45,402 bases of DNA from Subtercola sp. Z020 (GTDB taxonomy: Bacteria > Actinomycetota > Actinomycetes > Actinomycetales > Microbacteriaceae). Shown one piece after another: positions 41,907 through 45,402 of this stretch; the first letter of the stretch is position 1, and each line of letters opens with the position of its first letter. Location: NCBI RefSeq assembly GCF_002931235.1, contig NZ_PSTT01000022.1, positions 1 through 45,402 of the forward strand, given 5' to 3'. The notes under the pieces are model-generated. The model did no database searches and was not told the DNA's origin. It saw nothing but the letters and a program-made list of their open reading frames with translations. Position numbers and translations under genes: made by a program.

Positions 41907-43332
41907 CGTTCTCATCATCGGGGCGGGCCCGGCCGGCCTCGCTGCCGCCCGTGCCGCCCGCCGCGTCGGCGCCGCCGTCACCCTGCTCGACGCTTCCGAC
42001 GAACTCGGCGGACAGTACTGGCGGCACCTCCCGGCCTCCCGGCCGGCCGAGCGCGAGAACCTGCTGCACCACGGCTGGTCCACCTTCACGGCCCTGCGGG
42101 CCGAGCTCGAAGCCGACACCGGCTGCACGATCGTCCGCGGGGCCAACGTCTGGGCGATCGAGACCCGCGAGGGCCGGCCCGGCGCCGTCTTCGTCGTGGT
42201 CGGCGAGCCCGACGGCGCGAACCGGGAGCAGCGCGTCTTCGAACCCGACGCCCTCGTGATCGCGACGGGCGCCTACGACCGCACCCTCCCGTTCCCCGGC
42301 TGGGAGCTGCCCGGGGTCTTCACCGCGGGCGCCGCACAGGCCCTGGCGAAGGGGGAGCGGGTCGCGATCGGCTCCCGTGTGCTGGTCGCCGGTGCCGGCC
42401 CCTTCCTCCTGCCCGTCGCGGCCTCCCTCGCGGCGACCGGTTCGACCGTCGTCGGCGTCTACGAAGCGAATCGCGTGAAAGCGCTGATGGCGGGCTGGTT
42501 GCCGAAACCCTGGCAGGTGCTCCGCGCCGCGAAGAAGGGCGGCGAGCTCGGCGGGTACGTTCTGAACCACCTCCAGCACCGCATCCCGTACCGGCTCGGT
42601 ACCGCCGTCGTCCGCGCCGAGGGCACCGACCGCGTCGAAAGCGTGACGCTCGCCTCCGTCGATGCCTTGTGGGCTCCGATTCCGGGCACCGAGCGCACCG
42701 TCGCGGTCGACGCGGTGTGCGTCGGGCACGGCTTCACTCCGCGCCTCGAACTGGCCATCGCGGCCGGCTGCGCCCTCGACGGCGACGACTTCGTGGGCGT
42801 CGACGAGCAGCAGCAGACGAGCATCCCGTCGGTGTACGCCGCCGGCGAGATCACCGGCATCGGCGGCGTCGATGCGGCGCTCGCCGAGGGGGAGATCGCC
42901 GGGCACGTCGCCGCGGGCGGTTCGGTTCTGGATGCCGCGCTGCGCCCGGCGGTCGCCCACCGCCGCACCTACCGTTCGTTCGGTCGGCGCATCGAGGATG
43001 CGCACGGTGTGCGCGCCGGCTGGCGCGGCTGGCTGACCGACGACACGGTGGTGTGCCGCTGCGAAGAGGTGACCTACGGCGCGCTCCGCGGTGCGGCGAC
43101 GGCGACCGGCGGCGAGAGCCTGCGGTCGATCAAACTCGCGAGCCGGGCGGGCCTCGGAATCTGCCAGGGCCGGGTCTGCGGGCGCACCGTCGAAGACGTG
43201 CTCGACTCCCTCAGCCCGGGTCACAGCGACGGGCCCCGCTCGGCTGCCGAAGACCGCGTGCGCACCGACCGTCGCCCCATCGCCCTGCCTCTCCGGCTGG
43301 GGGAGCTGGCCGACGAGCCGACGCTCTCTTGA
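41893..43332 (+). CDS. FAD/[2Fe-2S] oxidoreductase subunit (HcnB/LhpE-like)
   Basis: 479-residue pyridine-nucleotide-disulphide-type flavoprotein. The N-terminal FAD motif is IIGAGPAGLAAA (about 8-19), followed by DELGGQYW, LVIATGAYDRTLPFPGWELPG, a second Rossmann motif (VLVAGAGPFLLPVA) and SVYAAGEITGIGG. The C-terminal BFD-like domain carries C388-x-C390 and C424-x4-C429, a second iron-sulphur site. It is the alpha-type subunit that pairs with the DAO-type flavoprotein. A GTG two codons in is an alternative start. All expected cysteines are present. Confidence 0.87.
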   Translation: MPVPDVLIIGAGPAGLAAARAARRVGAAVTLLDASDELGGQYWRHLPASRPAERENLLHHGWSTFTALRAELEADTGCTIVRGANVWAIETREGRPGAVFVVVGEPDGANREQRVFEPDALVIATGAYDRTLPFPGWELPGVFTAGAAQALAKGERVAIGSRVLVAGAGPFLLPVAASLAATGSTVVGVYEANRVKALMAGWLPKPWQVLRAAKKGGELGGYVLNHLQHRIPYRLGTAVVRAEGTDRVESVTLASVDALWAPIPGTERTVAVDAVCVGHGFTPRLELAIAAGCALDGDDFVGVDEQQQTSIPSVYAAGEITGIGGVDAALAEGEIAGHVAAGGSVLDAALRPAVAHRRTYRSFGRRIEDAHGVRAGWRGWLTDDTVVCRCEEVTYGALRGAATATGGESLRSIKLASRAGLGICQGRVCGRTVEDVLDSLSPGHSDGPRSAAEDRVRTDRRPIALPLRLGELADEPTLS

Positions 43333-43375
43333 ACTTTTCTCCAACAACCACCTGTTCGACCAACGAAAGACACTC

Positions 43376-44293
43376 ATGACCGACAAGACATTCGACCTCG
43401 GTGGCGTCATCGTCGCCACCACCCTCGCCTTCAAGGAAGACGCGTCGGCACCCGCCGGGCTCGCCGTCGACTACGAGCGCTACGCCGAGCACTGCAACTG
43501 GCTGATCGAGAGCGGCTGCCGCGGTGTCGGCCCGAACGGCTCGCTCGGCGAGTACTCCTCGCTCACCGACGACGAGCGCCGCAAGGTCGTGCAGACGGCG
43601 GTGGCTGCGGTCGACGGGCGCGGCCTCGTCATTGCCGGCGTGCACGGCATCGGCTGGCACCAGGCCAAGCACTGGGCAGAGCTGGCCAAAGAAGACGGTG
43701 CAGACGGCATCCTCCTCCTGCCGCCCACCATCTACCGGGCCAACGACAGCGAGGTGATCGAGCACTACACCCGCGTCGCCGAGGTGGGCCTGCCGATCAT
43801 GGCCTACAACAACCCGATCGACACCAAGGTCGACCTGACGCCTGCGCTGCTGGCCGAGCTGGCGAAGATCCCCGAGGTCGTCGCGGTCAAGGAGTTCTCG
43901 GGCGACGTTCGCCGCGTGCTCGAGATCCAGGAGCTGACCGACCTCGACGTCATCGCCGGCGCCGACGACCTGCTCTTCGAGACGCTGGTGGATGGCGCTG
44001 TCGGCTGGTTCGCCGGTTACCCGAACGCCTTTCCGAAAGAGGCGGTCGAGATCTACACGCTCGTCACCGAGGGTAAAATCACGGAAGCGCTCGCACTCTA
44101 CAAGGAGCTCGTCGCGGTGTTCCGCTGGGACTCCCGGGTCGAGTTCGTGCAGGCCATCAAGCTCTCGATCGACATCGCCGGCCAGAGCTTCGGTGGCAGG
44201 ACACGCCCCCCGCGTGGGCCGCTGAGCGCGGAGCACGAGGCGCAGGTGCGGGCCGACACGGAAAGGGCCCTCAGCTACCTCGCGTCGCGCTGA
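43376..44293 (+). CDS. DapA-family lyase, probable pyrroline-4-hydroxy-2-carboxylate deaminase
   Basis: 305-residue aldolase-type TIM barrel of the DHDPS/NAL family. The Schiff-base lysine is K172 (VVAVKEFSGD), the active-site tyrosine is about 144 (AYNNP), and GSLGEY (55-60) replaces the GTTGE of true DHDPS. In hydroxyproline clusters this family turns the pyrroline product of the dehydrogenase into 2-oxoglutarate semialdehyde and ammonia. The gene starts 43 bases after the previous stop, in an AT-richer leader with only a weak ribosome site (GAAAGA), unlike its overlapping neighbours. Other 2-keto-acid lyases are possible, but context favours the deaminase. Confidence 0.82.
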   Translation: MTDKTFDLGGVIVATTLAFKEDASAPAGLAVDYERYAEHCNWLIESGCRGVGPNGSLGEYSSLTDDERRKVVQTAVAAVDGRGLVIAGVHGIGWHQAKHWAELAKEDGADGILLLPPTIYRANDSEVIEHYTRVAEVGLPIMAYNNPIDTKVDLTPALLAELAKIPEVVAVKEFSGDVRRVLEIQELTDLDVIAGADDLLFETLVDGAVGWFAGYPNAFPKEAVEIYTLVTEGKITEALALYKELVAVFRWDSRVEFVQAIKLSIDIAGQSFGGRTRPPRGPLSAEHEAQVRADTERALSYLASR

Positions 44294-44398
44294 GGCGCCA
44301 TCCGCCCCGCGCACCTGCCCCGCCCCGCACCGCCCCGCCCGCTCGCCTCCGCCCGCACCGCCCGCCCGTCACCGCCCGCCACCACCCCAGGAGCCGCC
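44294..44398 (+). other. C-rich, G-poor spacer before the epimerase gene
   Basis: The 105 bases between the two last genes consist mostly of CCGCCC-like runs on the plus strand, with few G and very few A or T. No hairpin, promoter or open frame is evident. Only the last bases (AGGAG before GCCGCC) look functional, as ribosome site for the next gene. A C-rich, G-poor transcript could be a Rho-loading region, or a slippage-prone simple sequence. Confidence 0.6.
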
Positions 44399-45400
44399 AT
44401 GCGCAGCAAACGGATGTTCACCGCCGTCGATTCGCACACCGAGGGCATGCCGACGCGGGTGGTGACGGGCGGAATGGGCGTCATCCCGGGTGACACCATG
44501 AACGACAAGCGGCTCTACTTCATGCAGCACCTCGACGATGTGCGGCTGCTGCTGATGAACGAGCCGCGCGGGCACGCCGCGATGAGCGGCGCGATCCTGC
44601 AGCCCTCGACCCGGCCCGACGCCGACTGGGGCGTCGTGTACATCGAGGTCTCGGGCTGCCTGCCGATGTGCGGCCACGGCACCATCGGCGTCGCGACCGT
44701 GCTGGTCGAGACGGGCATGGTCGAGGTGCAGGAGCCGGTCACCACGATCCGGCTCGACACCCCGGCCGGGCTCGTCATCGCGCGGGTCGCGGTGAGCGAC
44801 GGCCACGCCGATTCGGTCACCATCGAGAATGTGCCGGCCTACGTCGACCGCCTCGATGCGACCGTCGAGGTGCCGGGCTACGGCACCATCCCGTACACGC
44901 TGGCGTTCGGTGGGAACTTCTACGCGATGGTCGACCTCGACGCGGTGAACCTGCCGTTCGACCGCAGCCGCCAGAACGACATCATCGCGGCCGGGCTCGC
45001 CATCATGACGGCGATCAACGAGCACGATGCCCCGCACCACCCCGAGATCGACGGCGTCGACCACTGCCACCACGTCGAGTTCATCGCGCCCGGCTCCGAC
45101 GCCGCGCTCTCGCGGCATGCGATGGCCATCTACCCGGGCTGGTTCGACCGGTCGCCCTGCGGCACCGGCACGTCGGCCCGCATGGCGGAGCTCTGGGCGC
45201 GGGGCGAGCTGCCGCTCGACACGGACTTCGTGAACGAGTCGTTCATCGGCTCCCGCTTCGTCGGCCGCCTGATCGCAACAACCGAGGTGGCGGGCCGCCC
45301 CGCCGTGATCCCCACCATCACCGGCCGCGCCTGGGTCACCGGCCTCGGCCAGTACCTCCTCGACCCCGCAGACCCCTTCCCCACCGGCTTCCAGTTCTGA
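44399..45400 (+). CDS. Proline racemase family, probable 4-hydroxyproline 2-epimerase
   Basis: 333-residue cofactor-independent epimerase. Both catalytic cysteines are present: C91 in MCGHGTIG and C254 in DRSPCGTGTSARMA. The cysteine pair argues for epimerase or racemase activity over the trans-3-hydroxyproline dehydratases, which usually carry a different residue at one position. The likely reaction is trans-4-hydroxy-L-proline to cis-4-hydroxy-D-proline, the first step of the pathway and the source of substrate for the dehydrogenase encoded upstream. AGGAG lies six bases before the ATG. The coding sequence ends two bases before the window ends. Confidence 0.9.
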   Translation: MRSKRMFTAVDSHTEGMPTRVVTGGMGVIPGDTMNDKRLYFMQHLDDVRLLLMNEPRGHAAMSGAILQPSTRPDADWGVVYIEVSGCLPMCGHGTIGVATVLVETGMVEVQEPVTTIRLDTPAGLVIARVAVSDGHADSVTIENVPAYVDRLDATVEVPGYGTIPYTLAFGGNFYAMVDLDAVNLPFDRSRQNDIIAAGLAIMTAINEHDAPHHPEIDGVDHCHHVEFIAPGSDAALSRHAMAIYPGWFDRSPCGTGTSARMAELWARGELPLDTDFVNESFIGSRFVGRLIATTEVAGRPAVIPTITGRAWVTGLGQYLLDPADPFPTGFQF

Positions 45401-45402
45401 CC

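Noticed and set aside
40330-43332. Opine (octopine/nopaline) oxidase or hydrogen cyanide synthase in place of D-hydroxyproline dehydrogenase
   Set aside because: The three subunit types fit all these enzymes, but the following deaminase and epimerase genes match only the hydroxyproline route. Kept as an alternative to test.

Overview
The window is GC-rich, tightly packed, single-species-looking bacterial DNA. Frequent GTG starts, ATGA/GTGA overlaps, leaderless-type promoters, the eno/ftsB-like/DUF501 block and mazG nearby point to a high-GC actinobacterium. Microbacteriaceae is my best guess, from gene content only. No insertion sequence, phage gene, CRISPR array or rRNA was seen. No gene-free stretch exceeds about 300 bases; the longest, 13019-13252, holds a terminator-like hairpin and nothing else I recognise.

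Left part (1-16.2 kb) is mostly chromosomal backbone: a NhaA antiporter, MazG, a membrane acyltransferase divergent from hisS, two paralogous membrane-anchored unknowns, a MarR regulator with an MFS exporter, enolase, an FtsB/DivIC-like division protein, DUF501, type II NADH dehydrogenase, a tRNA with anticodon UAA but a short variable loop, a second MarR divergent from a VOC protein, a secreted repeat protein and a trehalose-synthase-like GH13 enzyme.

Right part (16.3 kb to the end) is a catabolic island of about 29 kb. It holds two NtaA/SnaA/DszA-type flavin monooxygenases, an M19 dipeptidase, an oligopeptide-type ABC transporter with an ornithine-cyclodeaminase-family gene, an M17 leucyl aminopeptidase, two paralogous FadR-type GntR regulators, a RidA-like protein, pyrroline-5-carboxylate reductase, HyuA/HyuB, an amidohydrolase, an ABM-like small protein and a ribose-type ABC transporter. 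It ends with a five-gene run matching bacterial trans-4-hydroxy-L-proline breakdown: a three-component D-hydroxyproline dehydrogenase (FAD oxidase, [2Fe-2S] protein, FAD/BFD protein), a DapA-family deaminase and a proline-racemase-family epimerase. The last step, 2-oxoglutarate semialdehyde dehydrogenase, is not in the window.

The island is tied together by an AT-rich operator-like element, best form ATATGTCACATAT with an AGTAATATGTCACA core. It occurs at seven promoter regions (16285, 17641, 27446, 29040-29065, 36193-36219, 36604, 40283) and precedes every transcription unit of the island. Two of these units encode the GntR paralogues, whose DNA-recognition helices are nearly identical. My reading is a single regulon for taking up and degrading hydroxyproline-containing or otherwise modified peptides and imino acids. 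The gene families and repeated sites are visible in the sequence; the substrate and the regulator-site pairing are inference.
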